Source of the DNA: Acidimicrobiaceae bacterium
GTDB taxonomy: Bacteria; Actinomycetota; Acidimicrobiia; Acidimicrobiales; RAAP-2
DNA: 38,425 nt
Assembly: GCA_003132305.1 (NCBI GenBank)
Contig: PKXJ01000012.1
Coordinates: 2,152-40,576, forward strand
Direction of reading: 5' to 3'
The translations under genes and the position numbers were made by a program. Positions 6,690-14,221 of the stretch are shown here, one piece after another. Below the pieces are notes generated by a model. The model did no database searches. It was given only the letters and a program-made list of their open reading frames with translations, and was not told where the DNA came from. Position 1 is the stretch's first letter, and every line of letters starts with the position of its first letter.

Positions 6690-7937
6690 ATGACACGACG
6701 ACAGACGTTCGTAATCGTGGGCGGTGGTTTGGCCGGCGCCAAAGCGGCCGAAGCCCTGCGCACCGAGGGTTTCGACGGGCGCGTTGTCCTCATCGGCGAT
6801 GAGACCGAGCGTCCCTACGACCGCCCTCCGCTATCGAAGGACTACCTCCAAGGGAAATCAGAGAAGGAGAAAATCTACGTTCATCCTGAGGGATGGTATG
6901 ACGACCATGACGTCGAGCTTCGCCTCAACTGTCCGGCCACGCTCATTGATGTCGCCGCTCACCAACTGACCGTTCAGTCCGGCGAGCACTTCGATTACGA
7001 CAAACTACTGCTGACGACGGGCTCGTCCCCTCGTCGCCTCAAGGTGCCCGGCAACGACCTCGACGGAGTGCTGTACCTGCGAAGAGTGGCCGACTGCGAG
7101 GCAATCAAGGCTGCGTTCACAACGGCGAAGCGAGTTGCGATCATCGGCGCGGGCTGGATCGGCCTCGAGACCGCAGCCGCGGCGCGCGCGGCTGGCGTGG
7201 AGGCGACGGTGTTAGAGACAGCGGAACTGCCACTGGTGCGCGTACTCGGTCCCGAGGTTGCCGAGATCTTTCTTAACCTGCACACTCGCCACGGGGTCAC
7301 GATGCGCATGGGCGTCGAGGTCGCCGAAATCACGGGTGTGGACCATCGGACCTCCGGCGTGCGCCTCGCAGACGGCGACGAGATCGACGCTGACGTCGTC
7401 ATCGTTGGCGTGGGCATCACCCCGAACACCGAGTTGGCCGAGGCGGCCGGGCTTACCATCGATAATGGGATAGTTGTCAACGAACATCTGAGAAGCTCGG
7501 ATCCCGATATTTTCGCGGCTGGCGACGTGGCCAATGCGTGGTACCCGTCGCTCGGACGTCACCTCCGACTAGAGCACTGGTCCGCTGCCCTCAACCAAGG
7601 ACCCGTGGCCGCAGCCAACATGTTGGGCCGCGCTCTCGCCTATGACCGTGTGCCCTACTTCTACTCCGACCAGTACGAACTGGGCATGGAGTACTCGGGC
7701 TACGTCGAGTCTGGCCACTACGACCAGATCGTCTTTCGCGGTGAGGTGGCCAAGGGGAAGTACATCGTCTTCTGGCTCGGGCAGGGACGCGTGCTCGCGG
7801 GCATGAACGTCAACGTTTGGGACGTTACCGAGGCCATTGCCAACCTCGTCCGCTCGGGTGACCAGATCGACGTAACTCGACTACGAGATCCCGAAGTGGC
7901 ATTGGAAGATCTCCTCCACGGTGCCCATCGCGTCTAG
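6690..7937 (+). CDS. NAD(P)H:ferredoxin/rubredoxin reductase-type flavoprotein
   Basis: From ATG 6690 the protein has 415 residues, the usual size of rhodocoxin/putidaredoxin reductase-type FAD enzymes. Residues 6-20 hold the FAD dinucleotide fold (FVIVGGGLAGAKAAEAL), then RPYDRPPLSKDYL. Near 143-158 is the NAD(P) fold (VAIIGAGWIGLETAAAAR), and DIFAAGDVAN near 271-280 is the second FAD motif. The C-terminal domain ends with LGQGRVLAGMNVNVWDVTEAI. I rejected the upstream start at 6609 because the added residues are not family-like. These enzymes pass electrons from NAD(P)H to a ferredoxin or rubredoxin, usually for a P450 or oxygenase; neither partner is in the window. A degraded paralogue end lies at 3310-3490. 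Confidence 0.9.
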   Translation: MTRRQTFVIVGGGLAGAKAAEALRTEGFDGRVVLIGDETERPYDRPPLSKDYLQGKSEKEKIYVHPEGWYDDHDVELRLNCPATLIDVAAHQLTVQSGEHFDYDKLLLTTGSSPRRLKVPGNDLDGVLYLRRVADCEAIKAAFTTAKRVAIIGAGWIGLETAAAARAAGVEATVLETAELPLVRVLGPEVAEIFLNLHTRHGVTMRMGVEVAEITGVDHRTSGVRLADGDEIDADVVIVGVGITPNTELAEAAGLTIDNGIVVNEHLRSSDPDIFAAGDVANAWYPSLGRHLRLEHWSAALNQGPVAAANMLGRALAYDRVPYFYSDQYELGMEYSGYVESGHYDQIVFRGEVAKGKYIVFWLGQGRVLAGMNVNVWDVTEAIANLVRSGDQIDVTRLRDPEVALEDLLHGAHRV

Positions 7938-7949
7938 TGGAACAAGGTA

Positions 7950-8030
7950 ATGGACGACGCTGAGCTCAAGTTGGCGGGTCGGTTGGCCACCCAGTTGCGG
8001 GTGTACTCGATCCGCTGCTCCACCGAGGCG
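7950..8030 (+). pseudogene. Transketolase 5' end fragment
   Basis: Twelve bases after the flavoprotein stop, an ATG opens MDDAELKLAGRLATQLRVYS followed by IRCSTEA. This strongly resembles the start of the transketolase type whose N-terminus reads LA..LRVDSIR(C/A)S..AGSGHPTSS. The match stops at STEA, just where the reading frame of a ParA ATPase begins in another frame. Only about 27 codons survive, so it is a truncated scar. The call rests on my memory of the family N-terminus and needs a search. Confidence 0.5.
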
Positions 8031-8581
8031 GCGTCGGAAAGACGACGTCCTCGATTTACCTGTCCGCCGCTGCCGTAGAGCGGGGTTACGACCCCCTAAC
8101 GCTCATCGACGCCGACCCGCAGGCGTCGTCGGTCGAGTGGCCTGAAACGTGGCCCCTTCCTGGCATAACTGTCGTCGAGGCCCCGTCTGTACGCATGGCG
8201 ACACGGGCCATGGGGCGAGTCGAGGGCCTGAGAATCGTCGACACGCCACCGGGTAACAAGCGGATCACTCAGTCGGCTGTCGCCCTGGCCGACGCCGTAG
8301 TCGTGCCGACACGCGCGAGAGGTGTTGAGTACTCGCGCGTTCTCGCCACGCTCGAGCTCATCCCCACTCGGATACCGCGAGGCGTCGTGATCTGCGCCGC
8401 GCGACTGGGCACGAACGACCTCGAAGCGGCGATCGCGTGGTGGAAGGAACAGAAGGTGGAGCTTTGGGGAGTGATTCCCGAGCGCGTCGGCATTGCCGCG
8501 GGACCCGAAGCGCGCCTCAGCCGCGAAGGCCTTGAGGGTTACGACGCGGTGTTGCATCGAGCGCTGCGCGGGTGGCACTAA
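8021..8581 (+). pseudogene. ParA-like P-loop ATPase lacking its start
   Basis: The frame reads HRGGVGKTTSSIYLSAAAVE, then TLIDADPQASS and IVDTPPG, which are the deviant Walker A, switch I and Walker B regions of ParA/MinD ATPases, and continues to RALRGWH at 8581. The usual opening (a start plus a few hydrophobic residues and K-G-G-V-G-K-T) is missing: the signature Lys is Arg. Upstream the same frame has no ATG, GTG or TTG before a TGA at 7961. The ATG at 8195 lies after the P-loop and would give a non-functional product. Recombination with the transketolase fragment probably removed the 5' end. Confidence 0.75.
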
Positions 8582-8818
8582 GGCGCGCGGCGTTACGGTA
8601 CTAAACGTAAACCAGCCGCTCGACTCGTACGAGTCAAGGGGCTCATAGGACTGGAACGACGTTGCCGCTTAAGTGTTCGAATGCACTTATCCAACTGCAG
8701 AGAGTGTTCCATCGAACTTCGACGAGCCGTGCTTGGAGAATTGGATGCAGGATAGTAAATAGGGATTGCTCCCAACTTCACCCTTGGTAGGTTACGCCTA
8801 GAAGTTTGAGAGGGTACG

Positions 8819-10021
8819 ATGACTACGCGCGAAGCAGCTGGCAAGGTGACTTTCGAACCAGATCTCATTGAACTTTTGGCTCAGGAGTATCCACGCTTTA
8901 GTCATGCTGAGATGTTTCGGCGTCGCCGAGCAATTGAAGATCTCATGGAAACAAAGTCCGTTGATCATTTATTGATCTACGGTATTGGCGGTCGTGGCAG
9001 TGCTGTGACGTGGCTCTCCCAGTGGCTAGTGACGAATGAAGCCCAGCTCGTAGTGTCGTCTGGTGAGCGCGATGCCCTGTTTGTTCAGTACTTCAATCAC
9101 GTTCCGCTCGCAAGAAAGCTGGCAAGTGAGGCCACGGTTGACTGGGGCGGAGCATCAACAATTTCCGCTTCGATCAATGAATTGCGACGTCGCGGCGCAG
9201 TGCGGGGCCGCGTGGGGATCATTGGCTCGCTCCCTCTCGCGGGATCTCGGGCGCTAGAAGCGGCCCTGGGCACGGTACTTGATCTCAACGCTGACTACAA
9301 CCGTCTGCGACTCATCAAGTCACCCGAAGAGCTCGTATGGTTTCGTCTCGGCGCGCGGCTGGCGGACCTGTCGATTGAGGCGCTGAGTGAACAACTCCGA
9401 CCCGGAGTTAGCGAGCGTGACCTCGTCAAAATTGTTGAGATGGCGTACCACTCGTATGGTGGCATCAATGGCATTCATTACTTTGCGGTGAACGCAATGT
9501 CAGATCCTCAGTACTGCGTGCCACGACAACATCCATCGAATCGTCTGGTGCAGAGAGGTGATGTACTGACGACTGAAATTACCGCCAACTTCTTTGATTA
9601 TGGTGGCCAAGTGTTGCGTACATTTAGTGTGGGTGAAGAACTATCTCCTCTCTACAAGGAGTTACATGACGTGGCCGATCTCGCCTACCGTGAAATTGCT
9701 AAGTGCCTTCTACCAGGCACGCACGTGGCACAACTGGTCGAGGCGGCGCGCGTCATCGAAAATGCGGGTTTCACGACTTTTGACGATCTGGTTCACGGTT
9801 ACGGCGGTGGGTACTTGCCTCCGATTCTCGGTTCGTTGAGCAGACCGAATGAGCCCATAATCGACATGGTTCTACGAGAGGGAATGATGCTCGTGGTTCA
9901 GCCCAATGTCGTCACAACGGACCACCGTGCGGGGGTCCAGACCGGTGAGTGTTTGGTAATCACCCCTAACGGGCCTGAGCGACTCCATGTGTCCCCCCAA
10001 GGCGCGCTACACGTTGGCTAA
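8819..10021 (+). CDS. M24 family (creatinase/aminopeptidase P-like) protein, metal site altered
   Basis: The 400-residue protein has the creatinase N-terminal domain (to about residue 150) and an M24 pita-bread catalytic domain. Compared with the five canonical metal ligands, the first Asp is Glu (GDVLTTEIT), the second Asp is Gln (GGQVLRTF), the His is kept (VHGYGGGYL), the first Glu is Gln (MMLVVQPN) and the last Glu is kept (TGECLV). Loss of metal ligands is known for creatinase itself, which works without metal, so this is more likely a C-N hydrolase acting on a small molecule than a metallopeptidase. GAGAGGG precedes the ATG. The gene is less GC-rich than its neighbours, which suggests transfer. 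The preceding gap 8582-8818 shows no gene. Confidence 0.8.
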   Translation: MTTREAAGKVTFEPDLIELLAQEYPRFSHAEMFRRRRAIEDLMETKSVDHLLIYGIGGRGSAVTWLSQWLVTNEAQLVVSSGERDALFVQYFNHVPLARKLASEATVDWGGASTISASINELRRRGAVRGRVGIIGSLPLAGSRALEAALGTVLDLNADYNRLRLIKSPEELVWFRLGARLADLSIEALSEQLRPGVSERDLVKIVEMAYHSYGGINGIHYFAVNAMSDPQYCVPRQHPSNRLVQRGDVLTTEITANFFDYGGQVLRTFSVGEELSPLYKELHDVADLAYREIAKCLLPGTHVAQLVEAARVIENAGFTTFDDLVHGYGGGYLPPILGSLSRPNEPIIDMVLREGMMLVVQPNVVTTDHRAGVQTGECLVITPNGPERLHVSPQGALHVG

Positions 10022-10491
10022 CGCTTTGAGATCGCTGAATGGACCGGCAAAAACTCAGAGTTCACCACTAAAGCGAATCCGCGAGGTCGGCGGCCATGGG
10101 AACCGGCCAGACCCCGTCACGTGAAACCGCGGACAGACCGAAAGTCGTGAATTTCACGTATGAACTAGACAGTTGGTCGCCATTCGAACTAGGCCTGCGT
10201 TTTGGGAACCCAGTGCATTGATGTTAAGGATCGAACGCTCTCAACCGTCGGCGTTGCTCACGGAATTGGCGAGTGCACGAATGAAGGGGCTGCTGACGAT
10301 ATGGGTCTCAGGTTGGCAAGGGAACACTCGGCAGATCCAAGTCATGCCAACGGGAAAGCGCCAAGCAATAACGAACGTCTCAGCGCAGAGTTCGTCCCTT
10401 AGGAACACCACGTTACAATTTTACGGAGTCTCAGTTACGAGTCAGTTACGCTGACTGCGTGACAAAAACTCAGCCGGCCGCTGACCTATAT
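10022..10491. other. Gene-free stretch with a small hairpin
   Basis: I see no credible gene here. AGTCAG-TTACG-CTGACT at 10440-10456 is a perfect 6-bp stem with a 5-base loop just upstream of the methyltransferase remnant, and CAGTTACG is repeated around it (10434 and 10443). Confidence 0.4.
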
Positions 10492-11300
10492 ATGGATCTT
10501 CTCGCGCGCACACTAACGCGCGCGTTATTCGAGGACAACGACTGGATATTGGGCGTGGATTCTTCGTGGAGATCGGGGCCAGCGGCTCGTGCACCGTTTG
10601 TCACCTGCACTTGATAAGGCGCGGCTAGAACTGGTCGTCAAACGCCCATATCACCTTGAGGAGCGGCAGAATGGGCGGGATTGGCCAGCAAGAGCGGAGA
10701 CGATGGTGGGTCTGACGCGGATGGCTAACGCTCGCTTCTGTATAGAACGCGTCATCGCTGAAGACATCCCCGGCGACATTATCGAGACGGGAGTCTGGCG
10801 GAGCGGCATGTCGATCTTCATGCGGGGAGTCCCTAAAGCGTACGGAGTGACCGATCGAAAGGTCTGGCTTGCCGACTCCTTCGAGGGCTTGCCTCGGCCT
10901 GACGCCGCCCGTTATCCGGCCGACCGGGGCTTGGATCTCATCAAGTTTGACATCTTGTCGGTCGGGGGTCGAACAGGTGCGTCGAAACTTCGAGCGCTAT
11001 GGGCTCATGGACGATCAGGTCGGCTTCATCGTCGGTTGGTTCAAGGACACTTTGACAGATGCGCCAGTGACCGACCTTTTCGTCCTTCGGCTAGACGGCG
11101 ATCTCCATGAATCGACCATCCAAGCCCTCGAGCCGCTTTACCCCAAACTGTCAGCGGGCGGATACTGCATTATTGATGACTACGGGAATCTCAATGCCTG
11201 CGCGTCAGCCGTCACGGATTATCGAAAAGCTCACGGTATTGACGACGAGATCATCGATATAGACGGCTGGGGTGTCTACTGGCGAAAGTCTGTTCCGTAA
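10492..11300 (+). pseudogene. TylF/macrocin O-methyltransferase-like gene, frameshifted
   Basis: Three successive frames together cover a TylF-family methyltransferase. Frame one (from ATG 10492) gives MDLLARTLTRALFEDNDW. Frame two (from about 10615) gives RDWPARAETMVGLTRMANAR, then DIIETGVWRSG and WLADSFEGLPRPDA. Frame three (after about 10968) gives the EQVRRNFERYGLMDD segment, LRLDGDLHESTIQALE and IIDDYG. The second shift lies at a run of five G (10964-10968), where one G too many breaks SVGVEQVRRNF. The first shift lies between about 10590 and 10620. This SAM-dependent family methylates sugar or natural-product hydroxyls. The metal-binding LDGD and DD residues survive, so decay is recent, or the shift is a sequencing error; two independent shifts favour real decay. 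Confidence 0.82.
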
Positions 11301-11339
11301 GGACTGCCGCAAGACAGTAAGGAACATTGAGAACTCTTA

Positions 11340-11455
11340 TCAATGAGAAAGCCAAAGTCGTTCGCATTGCCCATCATGATTAATGGAGCCGTATCCTTCG
11401 GCAGACACGAGCCGCCCCAGCCCGGGTGCTGATGCAAGTAACTCAAACCGATTCG
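11340..11455 (-). pseudogene. UDP-glucose 6-dehydrogenase-like fragment
   Basis: On the minus strand the frame reads RIGLSYLHQHPGWGGSCLPK followed by DTAPLIMMGNANDFGFLI. This is the active-site segment of UDP-glucose/GDP-mannose dehydrogenases, with the catalytic Cys in GGSC(L/F)PKDT. Only about 39 codons remain, with no gene on either side in frame. With the broken TylF-like gene it suggests the ruins of a sugar or glycan cluster. Confidence 0.7.
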
Positions 11456-11457
11456 AT

Positions 11458-11530
11458 GGTCAGCCGTTACCATGTAACGCATCAACCGTTACAAAGTCAC
11501 AGAACATCCGTTACAGGAATGTTCCAGATC
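11458..11530. repeat. CCGTTAC interspersed repeat, copy 1
   Basis: Starts GGTCAGCCGTTAC and ends TTACAGGAATGTTCCAGATC, with CCGTTAC three times. The second copy lies at 28882-28931, just upstream of a tRNA-half junction, and shares both ends. GGAATGTTCC is an imperfect palindrome. No coding role is seen. Confidence 0.75.
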
Positions 11531-11596
11531 GGGCACCAGTTGAGGGCGATAGGACTTGGAACAGAGTTGCCATCACCGCCGCAAGAGTTTGGGAGC

Positions 11597-12037
11597 GTGT
11601 CAAGAGCGGTGATTGATTATCCCGCCAGTGGTGGATTCGTGACCCTGGTAGCGACGTGGGACGGAACGGCGAGCATTTACACGTACTTGGGTGGTGCGAC
11701 TATGGGCGTGGGTACTATTCCCCGTGTTGTCGAAGCGTCCCGGCATCTTCTGAGCGCCATCAAGATGCACATCGACGAATTCCCGATTGGAAATGACGAT
11801 GGCTTCCCAGGAGAAGGAATGGTTCGCTTTCATGTACTGGATTCCAACATCGGGCACGTTGTGGACCTGTCGAGTTCTTTCGATTACAACAACATCCCTC
11901 ACCCGCTCGGGCCGGTAATGGCCGCGACCCTCGAATTCGCTGCGGCCGTCACCGCCGAAGGAGACGCTATGAGTAAGGCAGGTCAGGAAAGTGCACCTCC
12001 TTCCCGTCGCCCTCGGCGTTTTCGACGAAGAACTTGA
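11597..12037 (+). CDS. Hypothetical protein
   Basis: From GTG 11597 this encodes about 146 residues. The core (IDYPASGGFVTLVATWDGTA, then YTYLGGATMGVGTIPRVVEA, HLLSAIKMHIDEFP and HVLDSNIGHVVDLSS) has the hydrophobic pattern of a folded alpha/beta protein. It has no family I recognise, no signal peptide and no membrane segment. GGGAG lies close upstream; GTG 11609 is an equally good start. The last 20 codons (SRRPRRFRRRT) look like frame overrun. A different frame from about 11990 (HLLPVALGVFDEELDRF...) runs on to 12139 and may be the true end after a frameshift. Confidence 0.5.
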   Translation: MSRAVIDYPASGGFVTLVATWDGTASIYTYLGGATMGVGTIPRVVEASRHLLSAIKMHIDEFPIGNDDGFPGEGMVRFHVLDSNIGHVVDLSSSFDYNNIPHPLGPVMAATLEFAAAVTAEGDAMSKAGQESAPPSRRPRRFRRRT

Positions 12038-12095
12038 TCGCTTTCCCAACTTGCGGATTGAGCATTTTGGCGAACTCGTCTTAGTTCGTCAGCCT

Positions 12096-12137
12096 CCAGT
12101 GCAGGATGGCAGACCTGTCAAGTCGGGTCTCCGACAC
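12096..12137. repeat. Interspersed repeat family R2, copy 1
   Basis: CCAGTGCAGGATGGCAGACC then TGTCAAGTCGGGTCTCCGACAC. Other copies lie at 12162, 15586 and (partial) 16337. The right part can fold as a small hairpin (GTCGG...CCGAC). It does not overlap a confident gene. Confidence 0.65.
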
Positions 12138-12161
12138 TAGACCCATTCATCCCGCCAACCG

Positions 12162-12200
12162 CCAGTGCAAGGTTGCAGAACTGCACGTCGGGTCGCCGAT
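12162..12200. repeat. Interspersed repeat family R2, copy 2
   Basis: CCAGTGCAAGGTTGCAGAAC then TGCACGTCGGGTCGCCGAT: the same order of blocks as copies 1 and 3, 24 bp downstream of copy 1. Confidence 0.6.
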
Positions 12201-12295
12201 CCGAACCCATACGTTGCATTGCTCACTGAGTTGCTTATGCATCGGCTGAGTTGACGGGCACCTGCGTTAACGACCCAACCTTTGTGACCAAAATT

Positions 12296-12345
12296 TGGTG
12301 GGCCGTACAGGACTTGAACCTGTGACCCCTTGCGTGTTATCAACA
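12296..12345 (-). repeat. 3' half of a tRNA gene (possibly Ile-GAU type)
   Basis: Read on the minus strand, the sequence ends CACAGGTTCAAGTCCTGT then ACGGCCCACCA: a complete T arm, a 7-base 3' acceptor strand and CCA. Upstream is TTGATAA, which would suit an anticodon loop with GAT. No 5' half with a matching acceptor is present to the right, so the tRNA is incomplete. A tRNA 3' half of this kind is the usual attachment-site relic of an integrated element. The gap 12038-12482 holds only this and two repeats. Confidence 0.6.
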
Positions 12346-12482
12346 CTTTGGCCTTCCACGGTTGGTCGTAGTTATCCGTAACTGCATACATCCATTGACT
12401 TTTCGTCCCGGGACATTCGCCCGCGTTCACCTAAATATTTTGTGGTTGCTTACATGGTTGCTTAAATTGAGATCTCCGTCGG

Positions 12483-13805
12483 TCACCTCACGTCTGGATT
12501 AATCACGGACCAACTCCGACCCCCGTTCGAAGTGCGCTCCAAGACGTTTTTGGTCGTCGAATAGATAGCATTGATTCCTTGCAACTTGGTTTCGCGAATG
12601 AGCGCCCATCCATTGTCCGAACTTAAGAATGAGAGGGCAATGGGAAGTACGTAGTGCTTTTGGCCAACCACAAATGCATGGTTTTCGAAAGTGGAAGCGT
12701 TTGAGGTTGTCGAAAGTGTCGCGAGCCCTGTGGTGCACGGTCCGCAGTATCCAGAGAGCCAGGCCGCTGTCGGTCCGGTGGCGCCAAAGTTAACCACCGT
12801 GGCAGAAATTCCAGGCGTTGCGCGCGGAGAAGAATGCGGCACTTCGCTCGACAACACGATCTTCCAACTCTTGCCCGAATTTAAAGTTCGCTCGACGACG
12901 TATGGCATGCTGCCAGCGCCTTCGCCGTAGTTGTAGAGCAACCATGCGGTACTCCCAGAACAGGAGATCCATGGCGCTGGTCGAACGGGTGGCGGGCCGA
13001 TCGAATTGGCGTTTGCCGGCACTGATTTGCCTAAAAGCGCGAGATTCCAGGCAGCACCGTTTCGTGAGATGTAGACGTTCCCGTTGGCGTTGTCGCCGAG
13101 CCAAACGGTCCCTTGCGGCGTGGTACAAATCGATGCACCGACTGCGGGAGTGCTTACGACTTGCCACGTCCGCGCACCGTTTGTCGTTTGGAGGAGAGTG
13201 CCTTTGTCGGTGAGCGCCCATCCATCTTGGGAACTTGAGAACGAAAACGTTGCAATCGGTCCTACGGATGGATCGAGGATATGTGACCACGTTCGCCCGC
13301 CGTTGGTGGTTGCAACGAGTCCCTTGTAATTAATCAGCGCCCATCCGTCGTCAACGTTAACGAAGTTAACGCTTCGTATGAAGCCATTGTCTGACTGAAG
13401 AGTCGCCGATTCCTCGTAGCTCGTCGACCAGGTACTGCCTCCGTTGTGCGTGACCATGATCAGATTTGAGTTCGGACTGATCATCCAGCCCTCGTCTGGC
13501 GTCACGAGGTCAAGTGTCTGTTGCGGGTAAAACGACGAAGGAAGAAGTACTGGTGTTGAGGACTGCGACGACTTATGTCCAGTGCCGGAAATCTTTCCCG
13601 AAGGTTTCCCGTTGCTTCTGGTCGGGGGCTTGCCCGATCCTCCTATCACCAAAATTGTCACGAAGACTAAGAGCAGAATGAGCCCGAAGATGCAGCCCAA
13701 CTGCAGATGCCTTAGTCGAGCTTTTCTACGGGCTTCCTTTATGAGCAATTCAGAATCGTTTGGAGTCTGAAGGCTTTCGTCGTGTTTTGGCGATGTAATG
13801 GTCAC
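12483..13805 (-). CDS. Membrane-anchored beta-propeller (Ycf48/BNR-like) protein
   Basis: From GTG 13805, six bases after AAAGGGGG, it encodes 440 residues. The N-terminal cytoplasmic part contains SELLIKEARRKARLRHLQL; one transmembrane helix follows (about 40-62) and then a Ser/Gly/Lys linker. The outer domain has repeated DEGW/DDGWAL and TTNGGRTWS units (LVTPDEGWMIS, VDDGWALIN, SQDGWALTDKG, SDNGWALI), the hallmark of Ycf48/BNR-like propellers. Two adjacent Cys regions (CSGS, CGPC) may pair. The N-terminal ELLIKEAR(x)KAR motif is shared with the protein at 14222-15418, on the other side of the GntR gene, so the two are likely a paralogous pair. It is probably co-transcribed behind the GntR gene (13-bp gap). 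Function is unknown; binding or sensing at the cell surface is inferred. Confidence 0.8.
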   Translation of the reverse strand: MTITSPKHDESLQTPNDSELLIKEARRKARLRHLQLGCIFGLILLLVFVTILVIGGSGKPPTRSNGKPSGKISGTGHKSSQSSTPVLLPSSFYPQQTLDLVTPDEGWMISPNSNLIMVTHNGGSTWSTSYEESATLQSDNGFIRSVNFVNVDDGWALINYKGLVATTNGGRTWSHILDPSVGPIATFSFSSSQDGWALTDKGTLLQTTNGARTWQVVSTPAVGASICTTPQGTVWLGDNANGNVYISRNGAAWNLALLGKSVPANANSIGPPPVRPAPWISCSGSTAWLLYNYGEGAGSMPYVVERTLNSGKSWKIVLSSEVPHSSPRATPGISATVVNFGATGPTAAWLSGYCGPCTTGLATLSTTSNASTFENHAFVVGQKHYVLPIALSFLSSDNGWALIRETKLQGINAIYSTTKNVLERTSNGGRSWSVINPDVR

Positions 13806-13818
13806 TTCGTGCCCCCTT

Positions 13819-14172
13819 TCATCGCATACCCTGAGCTTCGATAATCGCGACGACCTCATTCGCCCGATAACCCTGAGTACGCGCGAACTCGAGAAGCTCG
13901 TTCACGCGTGCGATAACCGCGCTCTTCTGCGGAGTTCCGACAACGCGGACGCCGCGGCCACGTGTGAAATCGAGCAATCCCTCGTCGCGCAAGATGTGCA
14001 ACGCTCGAATGACCGTGTTCTTGTTCACTCCGAGCACCTCGGCTAAGTCGATGGCGGGCGGCAAGCGTTCGCCCGGCTTCGCCTCACCGTCAGCGATCGC
14101 TCGGCGTATCTCGGCGGCCACCTGCTCGTAGATAGGCATCGATTCGTTCTTATTGACCTCTGGAGTTCTCAT
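13819..14172 (-). CDS. Short GntR-family (YtrA-like) regulator
   Basis: The 117-residue protein is a GntR winged helix (MPIYEQVAAEIRRAIADGEA, then LAEVLGVNKNTVIRALHILR and LLDFTRGRGVRVV) followed by about 40 residues, the layout of the YtrA subfamily, which typically controls membrane-protein or transporter operons. The first ATG (14172) overlaps a palindromic site and has no ribosome binding site, so either the transcript is leaderless or the ATG at 14139 is used. It is divergent from the 14222 propeller gene and 13 bp upstream of the 12483-13805 propeller gene, so it likely controls both. Confidence 0.85.
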   Translation of the reverse strand: MRTPEVNKNESMPIYEQVAAEIRRAIADGEAKPGERLPPAIDLAEVLGVNKNTVIRALHILRDEGLLDFTRGRGVRVVGTPQKSAVIARVNELLEFARTQGYRANEVVAIIEAQGMR

Positions 14173-14195
14173 AGTACTATCTCTTATAGTACTAT
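14171..14195. promoter_or_regulatory. Double palindromic GntR operator
   Basis: Two identical perfect 10-bp palindromes, ATAGTACTAT, occupy 14171-14180 and 14186-14195, separated by 5 bp (centres 15 bp apart). They lie between the divergent GntR and propeller genes and touch the GntR start codon, an arrangement expected for autoregulation and control of the plus-strand gene. Confidence 0.8.
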
Positions 14196-14221
14196 ATTTT
14201 TCAGTTACGTAAGGAGTTTCA

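Noticed and set aside
8195-8581. A functional short ParA-like gene starting at ATG 8195
   Set aside because: This ATG lies after the P-loop and switch region, so the product would lack ATP binding. The open frame upstream encodes the missing motifs without a start.
11600-12049. Minus-strand open frame (149 codons) over the hypothetical gene
   Set aside because: Ser/Arg/His-rich with no family pattern; the plus-strand frame has a better hydrophobic pattern.
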